NCBI RefSeq assembly: GCF_004366595.1
Contig: NZ_SORE01000002.1
Coordinates: 310,001-374,000, forward strand
Reading direction: 5' to 3'
From: Paraburkholderia rhizosphaerae
GTDB taxonomy: Bacteria > Pseudomonadota > Gammaproteobacteria > Burkholderiales > Burkholderiaceae
Length of the DNA: 64,000 nt
Shown: in pieces, positions 45,733-54,754 of the stretch
Layout: the number at the start of each line of letters is the position of its first letter
How positions within the stretch are numbered: the first letter of the stretch is position 1
Position numbers and translations under genes: made by a program
The notes under the pieces: model-generated
The model's input: only the letters and a program-made list of their open reading frames with translations
Told to the model about the DNA's origin: nothing
The model's database searches: none

Positions 45733-46089
45733 GGCAGACACCTTTAAGAAGAGTTTCCGTCGACGACGGCATGGGCTGAACTTTAGGTGCACGCGCTTTC
45801 TGCGTGAATCGCACGGCGGCTCATGAAACTGCTCTTTCGACTCACGCCCCGACGGAACTTCGCATACGTCCACCGGCGTGCGTCGAGCGCTATTCGCATT
45901 CATGCATTGCCGACGATTCTCGTCAGTCGCGGGTTGGACGGAGTGCGGATTCGAACGGCGTTCTCGTAATCCAACGGCGGATCGCAGCCATTCGATCGAG
46001 CGACATCGGGTTGCCGCATCGGGCGGAATAACTGTGTTGCCCGAACGTTAATAGCAAATCGACCGAACCCCGTGAAGGAGGGCACAACG
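45733..46089. other. 357-base divergent intergenic region
   Basis: No convincing gene on either strand; it carries the promoters of the DUF4148 and hydrolase genes. I see no palindrome or near-consensus promoter. GAAGGAGG near 46074-46081 is the ribosome binding site of the hydrolase. Confidence 0.4.
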
Positions 46090-47067
46090 ATGGATGAGCT
46101 TGATCCGCAAGTGTTGGCCATGCTCGATGAGCGCCGTCGAAAAACGGCTGCGCTGCCCGCGCAGGAGTGGCCGCAGCGGCTTGCGTCGGTGCGTGAGCGT
46201 CTGGAACGATTGTCGGCGTTGGGCGGTTCGCGGGAGGACGTTGCGCAGGTGATCGATCGCACTCTGCCGGGGCCGGCAGGCGCGATTCCGGTGCGTATTT
46301 ATGATCCGCGCGGCACTGATGATGAGCGCGCGGAGGACCGACTGGCAGCGGCACTGGTCTTCTATCACGGCGGCGGCTTTGTAGCGGGCGGCCTTGAGAG
46401 TCACGACGTCTTGCTGCGCGCGCTGACGAACCGCGCGCAGTGCGTGATCGTCGCCGTTGACTATCGGCTGGCACCTGAACATCCGTACCCGGCTGCGAAT
46501 GAAGACACATGGGCCGCGTTGCAGTGGGTGCACGACCATGCCACAGAACTGAACATCGATGCTGCGCGCGTCGCGGTGGGCGGCGATAGCGCCGGTGGAC
46601 TGCTGGCTGCTTATGTCGCGCAACGCGCGCGACGCAGCGGCTTGTCGTTGCGTCTGCAACTATTGCTCTATCCGAACACCGACGCGACAATGTCGCGTCC
46701 ATCGTGGCAGACGTTCGGCATGCCTTATTTCCTCACCGACCGGCAGGACATGATCGAGCGCTACGACGCATGGTTGCCGCCCGGGATCGACCGCGCTTCG
46801 CCGGACGTTTCGCCGCTGTTCGCAACCGATCTGACCGGTCTCGCGCCCGCGCTGATCATCACTGCCGATCATGATGCGCTGTGCGACGAGGGCAATGAAT
46901 ATGCGGCGAAACTGCGTGCGGCGAAAGTCGCAGTCGAACATGTTTGCTGGCAAGGGATGGTGCACGGCTTTGTATCGATGGCCGGCATACTCGACGCGGG
47001 CAAGGCGGCGATAGAACGGATCGCAGCCGTGCTGCGCATTGCGTTGTCACAAAAGCGTCCCGATTAA
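46090..47067 (+). CDS. Alpha/beta hydrolase (hormone-sensitive lipase type)
   Basis: A 325-residue esterase of the HSL family. The oxyanion motif is HGGGF (93-97), the nucleophile elbow GGDSAGG (Ser167), the acid Asp262 (ADHDALCDEG) and the base His292 (MVHGFVSM), all in normal order. It probably splits short-chain esters. The ATG at 46090 has GGAGG 9 bases upstream; a GTG 18 bases earlier is less likely. It is cytosolic, with no signal peptide. Confidence 0.9.
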   Translation: MDELDPQVLAMLDERRRKTAALPAQEWPQRLASVRERLERLSALGGSREDVAQVIDRTLPGPAGAIPVRIYDPRGTDDERAEDRLAAALVFYHGGGFVAGGLESHDVLLRALTNRAQCVIVAVDYRLAPEHPYPAANEDTWAALQWVHDHATELNIDAARVAVGGDSAGGLLAAYVAQRARRSGLSLRLQLLLYPNTDATMSRPSWQTFGMPYFLTDRQDMIERYDAWLPPGIDRASPDVSPLFATDLTGLAPALIITADHDALCDEGNEYAAKLRAAKVAVEHVCWQGMVHGFVSMAGILDAGKAAIERIAAVLRIALSQKRPD

Positions 47068-47239
47068 TTGACTGATTAAGGCGGTTGTCGTTAAAAGCTG
47101 ACCAGATTCATTCGATTTATCGATGGGGACGCTGCGTCGCGCACGGCTTGAGTGGTGTTTGGCGGAGCAGTTTTTGTATGACGAAAGCGTGCACGTGTCG
47201 CGCCGTATGTATTGCGCCGTCAATCAACGAGGGGACGCC

Positions 47240-48313
47240 ATGAACATCGATTTCCACTACGGGGTGATCTATATCGCTGCAAGGCTCGGCGGGTTGTCCG
47301 CGCCGGATGCGCAAACCGTCGCGCACGCGTGCCAGTACATCGACGATGCGACGACGCCGGGTTTGCTGAAATTCGATGGCGGTGAGCAGTTCGAGCGCTT
47401 CGCGTCCGCGCATAAGATGTTCGATTATCAGAACGTGCAGGACGATTTGAACCGGCTTGTGTGGACTCCGTTTCATTTCTTGCCTGCGGGTGTTGGCGAC
47501 ACGCTGGAAGAACGCGCGATCTGCCGGCCCGATAGCGACGTCGCGCGCGATCTCGTGAAGCATGCGCTTGCGCGACGCGGTGCCGACAATGCGTTGCACC
47601 GGTTGGGCGTGACGTTGCATACCTACGTGGACACATGGGCGCATCAGGGTTTCTCGGGTATTGAATCCGACTACAACAAGGTTTCGCATCTCGAAGCGGA
47701 CGACTGCACGCGCGAAGACTGGCTCGAGCGTCTGGAGCGCTACACCGTGCATCTGGTCGACCGTTTTCAATCGGATGTGCTGACGCGCGCGCTGCCGCTT
47801 GGGCACGGTGCGGCGCTGACCTATCCGGACTTGCCGTGGGCGAAATGGCACTACAGGAACGGCAAGGGCAAGTTCGTGCGGCGCGATAACCTGCCTGAAT
47901 TCATGACCGCGGCGGACATGGCCTGTCGTGTGGTGCAGGCGTGGGTCGCGAAGGCGGCCGACTTTGCCAGTCAGCCGGGCCTGCCTGCCGCCGCAAGAGC
48001 TGCCCTGCAGCAACTGCTCGCGACCAACATCGACATGGATGAAATGAAGCGGCTCAACGTGATTCGCGATGCGGCCGCGGCGGGTTCGATTCCTGGCATT
48101 CAGGAGCCGATTCCGGTGTATATCGCAAAGGGCGCGGGTTCATGGAAACACATCGCGACAGGCATCAAGGCCAATGATGACGGCGATGAGCTTTCGCAAT
48201 GGACGCGAGCGTTCGAAACGAGCGACTATCGCAAGTTTCATGATGCAGTGAAGGAGCATCGTTTCGCGGTCGTGCAGGAGATCTTGCCGGTGTGTGGGCT
48301 GCGGCTTGCGTGA
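47240..48313 (+). CDS. DUF6765 family protein
   Basis: A 357-residue protein starting MNIDFHYGVIYIAARLGGL. It contains HACQYIDDATTPGLL, SAHKMFD and GVTLHTYVDTWAHQGFSGI. These His/Asp pairs resemble metal sites of the phospholipase C/S1-P1 type, but the function is unknown. The start at 47240 has GAGGGG 4 bases upstream. The frame is open further up without a ribosome binding site. It is single, followed by a hairpin. Confidence 0.75.
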   Translation: MNIDFHYGVIYIAARLGGLSAPDAQTVAHACQYIDDATTPGLLKFDGGEQFERFASAHKMFDYQNVQDDLNRLVWTPFHFLPAGVGDTLEERAICRPDSDVARDLVKHALARRGADNALHRLGVTLHTYVDTWAHQGFSGIESDYNKVSHLEADDCTREDWLERLERYTVHLVDRFQSDVLTRALPLGHGAALTYPDLPWAKWHYRNGKGKFVRRDNLPEFMTAADMACRVVQAWVAKAADFASQPGLPAAARAALQQLLATNIDMDEMKRLNVIRDAAAAGSIPGIQEPIPVYIAKGAGSWKHIATGIKANDDGDELSQWTRAFETSDYRKFHDAVKEHRFAVVQEILPVCGLRLA

Positions 48314-48348
48314 TGAGTCCCGAACGACAAGGCGTTTGAGTAGAGAAT

Positions 48349-48366
48349 GGGCCGCATGCGCGGCCC
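48349..48366. terminator. Hairpin terminator between convergent genes
   Basis: A perfect stem GGGCCGC-ATGC-GCGGCCC followed by TTCGTTTA. It lies between the convergent genes at 47240 and 48403. The T tract is broken, so strength is moderate. Confidence 0.5.
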
Positions 48367-48402
48367 TTCGTTTATCGGTGCGCGCATCGCTTGTGAAAGC
48401 GC

Positions 48403-48957
48403 TTAGTCAGCGAACGGCAGCGAGCTTTGACCCTCGGCTCGCATGTCGAACACATTGAGCGTCATCGCGACGAGCGCGTAGTAGCCGAGCAAGCCAACCA
48501 GATTGATGACCACCGTATGACCGAAGCGATCGACCGCCTGCCTGTAAGTCGCATCGGATACGCGCTTCGTTTCGTACAACTCGGTCGCAAAGCGATAGAT
48601 CAGTTGATCGTCGTTGTCGGCGAACGTCGGTTCGGCGCCTACGCGAATCGCTTCGGCGATATCCGCCGGCAAACCCGCCTGCAGCGCAATCGGATAGTGG
48701 ATGTACCACTCGGCTTGCGCGCTCCAGCGCGCCGCGGTAACGAGGATCGCCAGTTCCGACAGACGCAGCGGCAGGCCGGTCTGGTAACGGCAGAACGCGC
48801 CAAGGCGCTGTGCGTGCTGAGCCAGTTCCGGGCTGAAGATCCAGCCGAGAAATGGCCCATTGAGATTGCCGCGCGGGCCGCTCAGAATGTCGTTGAGGAC
48901 GGCCTTCTGCTCGTCGGTGGCCGTCGCGGTCTGGAATTGCGGAAGTCGTTGGCTCAT
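48403..48957 (-). CDS. Carboxymuconolactone decarboxylase (AhpD-like) family protein
   Basis: A 184-residue helical protein: RLSELAILVTAARWSAQAEWY with IHYPIALQAG, the core of the family, in which Glu and His are kept. The CxxC pair of true AhpD peroxidases is absent, so a decarboxylase-like or unknown role is more likely than peroxidase. The start MSQRLPQF at 48957 is chosen over a codon 9 residues upstream. It is single. Confidence 0.85.
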   Translation of the reverse strand: MSQRLPQFQTATATDEQKAVLNDILSGPRGNLNGPFLGWIFSPELAQHAQRLGAFCRYQTGLPLRLSELAILVTAARWSAQAEWYIHYPIALQAGLPADIAEAIRVGAEPTFADNDDQLIYRFATELYETKRVSDATYRQAVDRFGHTVVINLVGLLGYYALVAMTLNVFDMRAEGQSSLPFAD

Positions 48958-49036
48958 GGTGGTTTCAGGTGGAATAGCGCGCATGCATCATAGCGCCGGC
49001 GACGTTGCGCCGGCAGATCTACCGCAGCGCGTGACG

Positions 49037-49430
49037 TCAACGCGCAATCGCTGCACCAATCGATTTCAACGCTGCATCGATCGCATCACCCAGCCGCTCG
49101 ACGATCGTCGCGACGTGCTGCTCGGTGTAGATGAACGGCGGCGCAAGCAGCACATGGTCACCGCGCTTGCCGTCGGCAGTGGCGCCCATCGAATACGCCA
49201 TCAAACCGCGCCGCATCGCTTCGCTTTTGATCAGCGCATGCAGTTTGTGTTTCGGATCGAACGGCGTCTTCGTCGCACGGTCGTGCACCAGTTCGACGCC
49301 GACAAAAAGACCTCGTCCGCGCCCATCGCCGATCGACGGATGTTTCGCATATCGCTCGCGCAGCAACGCGCGCAACTGTTCGCCGCGCGCCTTTACGTTG
49401 TCGAGGCAGCGGCGTACCCGGTGCGGGCCG
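49037..49430 (-). pseudogene. 5'-truncated class III aminotransferase (C-terminal domain only)
   Basis: The frame encodes the C-terminal domain of an aspartate aminotransferase-family enzyme: DNVKARGEQLRALLRERY, then IGDGRGRGLFVGVELVHDR and GDHVLLAPPFIYTEQHVATI. The PLP-lysine domain is missing: the similarity stops near 49430, right where the ankyrin gene ends. The remaining part keeps the normal family spacing and no stop, so the loss looks like a recent deletion or rearrangement. Confidence 0.75.
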
Positions 49431-49446
49431 CCACCGCTTCGAAGAT

Positions 49447-49989
49447 TCAGCCGCGCGGCTTGGACAATTGCGCGGCGGTGTCGGCGGCGCCCATGCGGGC
49501 GGCGGCATCGGCGGCCGAGTTACCGCCCGCGTCACGCGCTTGCGGATTGGCGCCGCGCGCAACCAGCAGATCGACTATATCGGTGCGGTTGAACATCGCG
49601 GCCACCATCAGCGCGGTGCGGCCGTCCGGCGATGCGCCTTCGACATCCGCGCCATGGTCGAGCAGGATCTCGATGATCGATTTGAAACCTTTGAATGCGG
49701 CGCCGGCGATCGGCGTTTGCCCGTTGTTGTTGCGCAGGTTCGGATTCGCGCCCTGCTCGAGCAGCGTACGCACGGCGTCTTCATGGCCGTGATACGCAGC
49801 GAGCATCAGCAGGCTGTCACCCTTTTCATTGCGTAGATTCGGCGGTACGCCTTTCTCGATCACCGCGGCGAGCATGGTCGCATCGCCGCGTCTCGCCAGT
49901 TCGAATACCTCGTGTGCGAGTTCGAGCAGTTGCGGGTCGATATCGTCGGATGGTTGCTGCGCAGGCGTCGGTTTCTGGGTGTCGGTCAT
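49447..49989 (-). CDS. Ankyrin-repeat protein
   Basis: A 180-residue protein with about four ankyrin repeats: LAHEVFELARRGDATMLAAV, then NLRNEKGDSLLMLAAYHGH, NLRNNNGQTPIAGAAFKG and GASPDGRTALMVAAMFNR. The last unit ends in GANPQARDAGGNSAADAAA. Such repeats bind a partner protein; small ones like this are widespread in Burkholderia with no defined role. The ATG at 49989 has GAGGAG upstream. Its end lies next to the aminotransferase remnant. Confidence 0.88.
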   Translation of the reverse strand: MTDTQKPTPAQQPSDDIDPQLLELAHEVFELARRGDATMLAAVIEKGVPPNLRNEKGDSLLMLAAYHGHEDAVRTLLEQGANPNLRNNNGQTPIAGAAFKGFKSIIEILLDHGADVEGASPDGRTALMVAAMFNRTDIVDLLVARGANPQARDAGGNSAADAAARMGAADTAAQLSKPRG

Positions 49990-50029
49990 CGCGGACTCCT
50001 CGTGATAGGGCGGCGACGCCGGCATGCTG

Positions 50030-50224
50030 TCACGGCTTGAGCAGCTTGATCAGCTTGACCTGCGTCGCAGGACCGTCAAGCATAGCGCGGATCGCCTGTC
50101 GGCGTGTGGCTGCGGGGGCATCCATGACTGTATGCACTCGCTTGCCCGGCGATATGTAGCAGAGTGCGTCGTAGCACGATGAGCCGGGCTTGACGGTATG
50201 CCTCGCGCCGCGTTGTCCGCACAA
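50030..50224 (-). CDS. Possible small protein
   Basis: A 64-residue frame, 40 bases before the ankyrin gene on the same strand. It reads CYDALCYISPGKRVHTVMD, then RRQAIRAMLDGPATQVKLIK. No ribosome binding site or family is clear. Kept because composition and position fit a small leader gene of the ankyrin transcript, but it may be chance. Confidence 0.25.
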   Translation of the reverse strand: MCGQRGARHTVKPGSSCYDALCYISPGKRVHTVMDAPAATRRQAIRAMLDGPATQVKLIKLLKP

Positions 50225-50227
50225 TGC

Positions 50228-50452
50228 TCAGGCTTCGTATTTGAACGACAGGGTTACACGGGCTCGATATTCAACCACCTTGCCGCCATCGACTCTCATG
50301 TCCAGCTTGCAGACTTCCGCGATGCGCAAATCGCGCAGCGATTTCGCAGCGGTCTCAACGGCATTTTTAGCTGCTTCCTCCCACGAGCTTGCGCTGGTGC
50401 CAATAATTTCTGTCACGCTGTAAACGCTGGGTGCCGGGTTCGATGTAGCCAT
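50228..50452 (-). CDS. Dodecin (flavin-storage protein)
   Basis: A 74-residue dodecin: VYSVTEIIGTSASSWEEAAK, then NAVETAAKSLRDLRIAEV and VEYRARVTLSFKYEA. Dodecins form hollow 12-mers that bind FMN/FAD or their breakdown products and protect the cell from photo-oxidation. AAGGAG lies 9 bases before the ATG at 50452. Confidence 0.9.
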   Translation of the reverse strand: MATSNPAPSVYSVTEIIGTSASSWEEAAKNAVETAAKSLRDLRIAEVCKLDMRVDGGKVVEYRARVTLSFKYEA

Positions 50453-50763
50453 GATTCCTGCTCCTTTGGTTAAGAGGCACGAACGACGCACCTCGGTCAT
50501 TTATCATAGGCGCCTGGTGCCAAAACATCGCTTGAAGTAGCACACATACGAATCCCGGTTCACCACGAATTTCATTGGCGGATGCGTACTGGCTCGGAGC
50601 GGTTTCAACGGCCGATCGGGTCCGCGAATTGCTCGTGTAGCCCATGGCTTTCCAGCTGGCACGAGCTCTGCATAGCGAGCTCGCGTCGCCGACGCAAAGA
50701 TTGGGATGGGGCGCGTTTATCGCGTGCTGCTTCGGCGATGCATGATGGATTTGAGTCGCGGCA
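50453..50763. other. 311-base divergent intergenic region
   Basis: Apart from the dodecin ribosome binding site at its left edge I see no supported gene, palindrome or promoter of high quality here. Confidence 0.4.
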
Positions 50764-51558
50764 ATGAAACTCCACTGGGTACTAGCCGCCGTTCTCGCTT
50801 GTCTTATCCTGTTCGCGGGGGCCGCGATGCTGCAGGATCGTCTGCTCTATTTTCCCGAGAAAGCCGCTATTCAGGATGTCGTTTCGGGCGGACTGCGTGC
50901 GTGGCCGACGCCTGATGCTTTCCGGGGGCTTGGGGCGGAGCCGCCTGTTGCGGCGCGTGGTACTGCGATCGTCTTTCACGGCAACGCCGGGCATGCTGGC
51001 CACCGTCGCGCCTATGCCGCGGCGCTTAACCGCCTCGGACTGCGCGTGATTCTTGCTGAATACCCCGGCTACGGACCGCGCGATGGTGACCTCGGCGAAC
51101 GGAGTCTGGTTGCCGATGCGCGGGAGACCATCGCGCTTGCGCATCGCCTTTACGGCGCGCCGCTGCTAATCGTCGGCGAGTCGCTCGGAGCGGCCGTTGC
51201 GGCTTCGGCCGCATCGCTTGAGTCCGACAAGATCGTGGGCCTGCTGCTCATCACACCATGGGATAGTCTCGGGCACGTCGCCGGTTATCACTATCCATGG
51301 CTACCGGTGAAGTGGCTGCTGCACGATCGATATGACAGCAAGGCCCACCTGAGTTCGTTTGATCGCCCGGTTGTCGTCGTCACTGCGCAACTCGATGCTA
51401 TCATCCCTTCGCGCTTCGGCGAGGCGCTGTACAACGCGCTGGGCGAGCGGAAACGGCTGATCGTCGTGAAAGACGCCGGGCATAACGACTGGATCGCTCA
51501 CGTTGACGAGAACTGGTGGCATGACGCAATCGGCTTTGTGCTCGGCCCTTCGGAATGA
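50764..51558 (+). CDS. Membrane-anchored alpha/beta hydrolase
   Basis: A 264-residue hydrolase of the serine-aminopeptidase/BEM46-like group. An N-terminal signal anchor (residues 5-22, VLAAVLACLILFAGAAM) keeps it in the inner membrane. The oxyanion loop is FHGNAGHAGHR, the nucleophile Ser140 in VGESLGAAVA, the acid Asp211 (TAQLDAIIP) and the base His240 (DAGHND). The substrate is unknown. It is 22 bases before the DUF3280-like gene on the same strand. Confidence 0.88.
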   Translation: MKLHWVLAAVLACLILFAGAAMLQDRLLYFPEKAAIQDVVSGGLRAWPTPDAFRGLGAEPPVAARGTAIVFHGNAGHAGHRRAYAAALNRLGLRVILAEYPGYGPRDGDLGERSLVADARETIALAHRLYGAPLLIVGESLGAAVAASAASLESDKIVGLLLITPWDSLGHVAGYHYPWLPVKWLLHDRYDSKAHLSSFDRPVVVVTAQLDAIIPSRFGEALYNALGERKRLIVVKDAGHNDWIAHVDENWWHDAIGFVLGPSE

Positions 51559-51580
51559 CAGTGACTGGAGGACAACCATC

Positions 51581-52237
51581 ATGGCGCTTGCGTGTCATGA
51601 CGTCTCACGTTTTGCGGCTTGCGCGCAGATTCGCGAGACTGGATTCATTATCGGTATCGCGTGTGCCGCGCTGTTGATGAGCGGCGAAGCACGAGCGGCC
51701 GACGCGGCGAAGTCCATTGCGATGATGGATTGCACGCTGCTCGACGACAACGCCGCGTACAACGATGCCGCCACTGCGCAGCAGGACGCCGCGCGCGTCC
51801 GCGTGGTCAGCGACGAACTGCGCAGCCAGTTGAACAAGCGAGCGTTGTACCGTGTCGCCGACAATGGGCCGGCCGATTCGATGATCACCGGCCTGCGGGC
51901 GACGCAAAACCTGAATGCATGCAATGGCTGCGAACTTGAAATCGGCCGCAAGCTCAACGTCGACCGTGTCGGTGTCTGTTGGGTGCAGAAGATCAGCAAT
52001 CTGATCCTCAACATTAACTTGCGTGTCGAGGATGTCGCGACGGGGAAAATGGTGTTTCAGCGTTCGGTGGACATGCGCGGCAATACGGACCGTTCATGGC
52101 GTCGCGGTGCGAGCGCGCTGGTCGATCTGCTCGCGGCGGATCGGATGTTGCGCAGTGATGCGGCGCACGATGGTTCGGATACAGCGCGAAGCGCTATCGC
52201 CGATGCAGGAAAAGGAAACCGATCGTTCCCAAAATGA
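51581..52237 (+). CDS. DUF3280/DUF2380-like exported protein
   Basis: A 218-residue protein with a signal segment (about 22-40, IIGIACAALLMSGEARAAD). The mature part has SIAMMDCTLLDDNAAYNDA, then LNACNGCELEIGRKLN and DRVGVCWVQKISNLILNI, with the Cys pair CNGC and a beta-rich end (NLRVEDVATGKMVFQ). This pattern matches DUF3280/2380 proteins often found near PQQ-dependent dehydrogenases, none of which is here. The ATG at 51581 has GGAGG. It converges on the DnaJ-like gene with 3 bases between the stops. Confidence 0.75.
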   Translation: MALACHDVSRFAACAQIRETGFIIGIACAALLMSGEARAADAAKSIAMMDCTLLDDNAAYNDAATAQQDAARVRVVSDELRSQLNKRALYRVADNGPADSMITGLRATQNLNACNGCELEIGRKLNVDRVGVCWVQKISNLILNINLRVEDVATGKMVFQRSVDMRGNTDRSWRRGASALVDLLAADRMLRSDAAHDGSDTARSAIADAGKGNRSFPK

Positions 52238-52240
52238 GTT

Positions 52241-53299
52241 TCATGACGCCCCACGACGCGCCGCCTCATCGAACATCGCCTTAAGCTGCTCACGCTGTTC
52301 GTCGGTCAGATGCGCAGCAGCGTCCGGCATCGCGAGCACGACATCAAGCCTGAGTTCGCCCCGATTCCCTGCCGCATCAGACAACCCATGCGCGGCAAGC
52401 CGGATCACACTGCCTTGCGCCGAATTCGGCGGCACCGCAATGCGCATATCGCGACCGAACAGATGCGTATCGAACGGACCGCCGAGCGTCGCAGTCACGA
52501 AATCGACCTTCAGTTCGCTAACCAGATTAAGCCCGTCACGCCGGATGTCAGACCCGCACAAAATGACAACCGAAAGGATCGCATCGCCCGCCGCACCGCC
52601 ATTCGAACCAGGGAATCCGCTGCCGCTCACCGTCAGTTGCTGGCCATCCCAGGCGCCGGCCGGCACGGTGACCTGATCGGTTTTCCAGTAGCTCTCCGAG
52701 CCGGTATTCTGGCAAGCGGCACAGCGGTTGACGTTCGCGCGCCCACTGCCGCCGCAAGTGCCGCAGCGCGCACCGTTTGCCGTTTTGCCTTGTCCGTCGC
52801 ATGCCGCACAACGCCCGGGGTTAAAGCGCGCGCTCATTCCGCGGCATTGCTTGCAGGGCGCGGTTACCTGGTAACTGGTGGGCACATGCCCGCCATTCAG
52901 CGCGGCTTCAAGTGGCACATAGAGCTTGTCGTGCCGGTTCGCACCGCGCTGCGGCGGGCCTTCTTCGCCCGATCGATACGCCTGCCAGCGGTTCGCCGTC
53001 GTGGACCACGGTTTGCGCGCATCGCGATCGTCGGTGCGATGCGACTGCGGTTGGCGCGCCTGCGCATGGCGGCTGGCTTCCTGGGTGCCGGACGGCGCAT
53101 GCTGCGCGGCCGCGCGCGTGCCGGTCAGCACCTCGAACGCTTCCTGAATCCGCTTGAAGATCGGCTCGACGTTCGATTCGCGGCCCTTGTTGCGGTCGGG
53201 ATGGTACTTCGCTCGCAGGCGTCGATACGCTCGCTTGATCTCTTCCTGCGATGCGGTTTCAGGCAGATTTAGCTGCTTGTAGTAATCCCCGATGCTCAC
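52241..53299 (-). CDS. DnaJ-type co-chaperone, compact form with zinc finger
   Basis: A 352-residue protein: an N-terminal J-domain with HPD at 33-35 (KYHPDRNKG); a linker rich in Gln/Arg/His (not the usual Gly/Phe); four zinc-finger repeats (CKQCRG, CAACDG, CGTCGG, CAACQN); then the C-terminal client-binding beta domain (LYVPLEAALNGG precedes the finger). It would recruit an Hsp70 and hold clients. The housekeeping dnaJ is normally with dnaK, so this is an extra copy. The start is GTG at 53299 or TTG at 53323; neither has a strong ribosome binding site. Confidence 0.85.
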   Translation of the reverse strand: MSIGDYYKQLNLPETASQEEIKRAYRRLRAKYHPDRNKGRESNVEPIFKRIQEAFEVLTGTRAAAQHAPSGTQEASRHAQARQPQSHRTDDRDARKPWSTTANRWQAYRSGEEGPPQRGANRHDKLYVPLEAALNGGHVPTSYQVTAPCKQCRGMSARFNPGRCAACDGQGKTANGARCGTCGGSGRANVNRCAACQNTGSESYWKTDQVTVPAGAWDGQQLTVSGSGFPGSNGGAAGDAILSVVILCGSDIRRDGLNLVSELKVDFVTATLGGPFDTHLFGRDMRIAVPPNSAQGSVIRLAAHGLSDAAGNRGELRLDVVLAMPDAAAHLTDEQREQLKAMFDEAARRGAS

Positions 53300-53506
53300 T
53301 CGTTCGTTCCGTCGACTTGGCAAGCCGCAAGTCTATCAAGTGAAAAGTGAAACGATTGCGCGATCGGGAAAATAATCCGGAAGAGCCGACGCGATGCGGC
53401 GCGGACGTGAAAGGGAACTCCGGATCGCGCGGTCATTCTCACCTCGACTCATCTGAAAAGACAGTCGCTACAACTGGCACTGTCGCTGACCGCAAGGAGG
53501 CTTGTA

Positions 53507-54241
53507 ATGAAGAATCTGGCTGGAAAGGTTGCACTCGTGACAGGCGGGAGTCGCGGCATCGGCAAAGCGATCGCGCTTGCGTACGCAAAATGCGGGATGT
53601 CAGTCGCGCTCACCTATAAGGATGCGGCCGCACCGGCTCGCGAAACGGTCGAGCAGATCGAAGCCGGCGGAGCGAACGCGATAGCGATCCAGGTTGACGT
53701 GCGTGACGCGGCCGCCATCAAAACGATGGTCGATCGCGCACGCCACGCATTCGGCAGAATCGACGTGCTCGTGAACAACGCAGGCATCGGCCACGCAAAG
53801 CCATGGCATCAACTGACTGCCGACGACTGGCACACGACGATCACGACGAACCTTACGTCCGCATTTCTTGCTTCGCAGCAGGTGGCGCCGGAAATGGTGT
53901 CGCGCGGGTGGGGACGTCTGATCATGTTGTCGTCGGTCGCGGCGCAAACCGGTGGGGTGATCGGCCCGCACTATGCGGCATCGAAGGCGGGCATGATCGG
54001 TCTCGCGCACAGCTATGCCACGCTGCTCGCGAAAACCGGCGTGACATCGAATGCCATCGCACCCGCATTGATCGAAACCGATATGGTGAGCGGCAATCCG
54101 AACATCAAAAGGGATGTGATTCCGGTCGGCCGCCTGGGCGATGTCGATGAAGTGTCGGATATCGCGGTGCTGCTCGCGAGCAACGGCTATATCAACGGCC
54201 AGACGATCAATGTGAACGGCGGCTGGTACATGAGCAGTTAA
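53507..54241 (+). CDS. SDR-family oxidoreductase (FabG/acetoacetyl-CoA reductase-like)
   Basis: A 244-residue classical short-chain dehydrogenase. The cofactor motif is VTGGSRGIGKAIALAYAK, NNAGIGHAKP follows, the catalytic Ser is in IMLSSVAAQTGG, and the Tyr and Lys in YAASKAGMIGL. The C-terminal GQTINVNGGWYMSS fits the FabG group. It reduces a 3-oxoacyl or similar substrate with NAD(P)H. AAGGAGG is 6 bases before the ATG. It is single. Confidence 0.88.
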   Translation: MKNLAGKVALVTGGSRGIGKAIALAYAKCGMSVALTYKDAAAPARETVEQIEAGGANAIAIQVDVRDAAAIKTMVDRARHAFGRIDVLVNNAGIGHAKPWHQLTADDWHTTITTNLTSAFLASQQVAPEMVSRGWGRLIMLSSVAAQTGGVIGPHYAASKAGMIGLAHSYATLLAKTGVTSNAIAPALIETDMVSGNPNIKRDVIPVGRLGDVDEVSDIAVLLASNGYINGQTINVNGGWYMSS

Positions 54242-54433
54242 AGACAGAGTCGCGACACAGCGACGGCGGAATCGCATTGCATGAATCGACACGCGCCGTG
54301 CGATCGTGCGTTGCTCACCGCTCTATCACGACGGGTGTGACTGTTTACAACAGTGTGCGCATGTTCCTGGACAGGCCGTTGCCGGCCTGGTAACCTGGCG
54401 TCTGTGTGATTTGCAGGCAGACGGAGAACCAGA

Positions 54434-54658
54434 ATGGCAGCCATTTCGAATTCGCGCGAATCGAACGCGGCGGCGCGCTATATGCGCGCGACACGGGACG
54501 TCGAGCAGGCGTTCAGATTGGTGCGTGGCGAAGGTGAAGGCGAGAGGCCGATCAGCCACTCCGATGCGGTGTCGCGCCTTGAGCGGGCGCTCGAAGAGTT
54601 GAATGAAGCAGAACTGCTGTTTGATGCGCTAACGCGGGGTGTGCGCAACGCACACTGA
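54434..54658 (+). CDS. Small helical protein of unknown function
   Basis: A 74-residue protein, mostly helical and charged (ARYMRATRDVEQAFRLV, then SRLERALEELNEAELLFD), with a possible short coiled coil in the second part. GGAG lies 9 bases before the ATG. I do not recognise the family. A hairpin follows. Confidence 0.5.
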   Translation: MAAISNSRESNAAARYMRATRDVEQAFRLVRGEGEGERPISHSDAVSRLERALEELNEAELLFDALTRGVRNAH

Positions 54659-54673
54659 TCGTCGTGTTTGCAG

Positions 54674-54693
54674 GCCGGCGCTGCGCCGCCGGC
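54674..54693. terminator. GC-rich hairpin
   Basis: The stem GCCGGCG-CTGCGC-CGCCGGC, with five T starting about 9 bases later. It lies between the small gene at 54434 and the convergent MFS gene. Confidence 0.4.
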
Positions 54694-54754
54694 TCGCGTC
54701 AAGTTTTTGCGGGCGAGTGCGCGACGCTGCGTCAGTCAGGTTGTCACTGTACGA

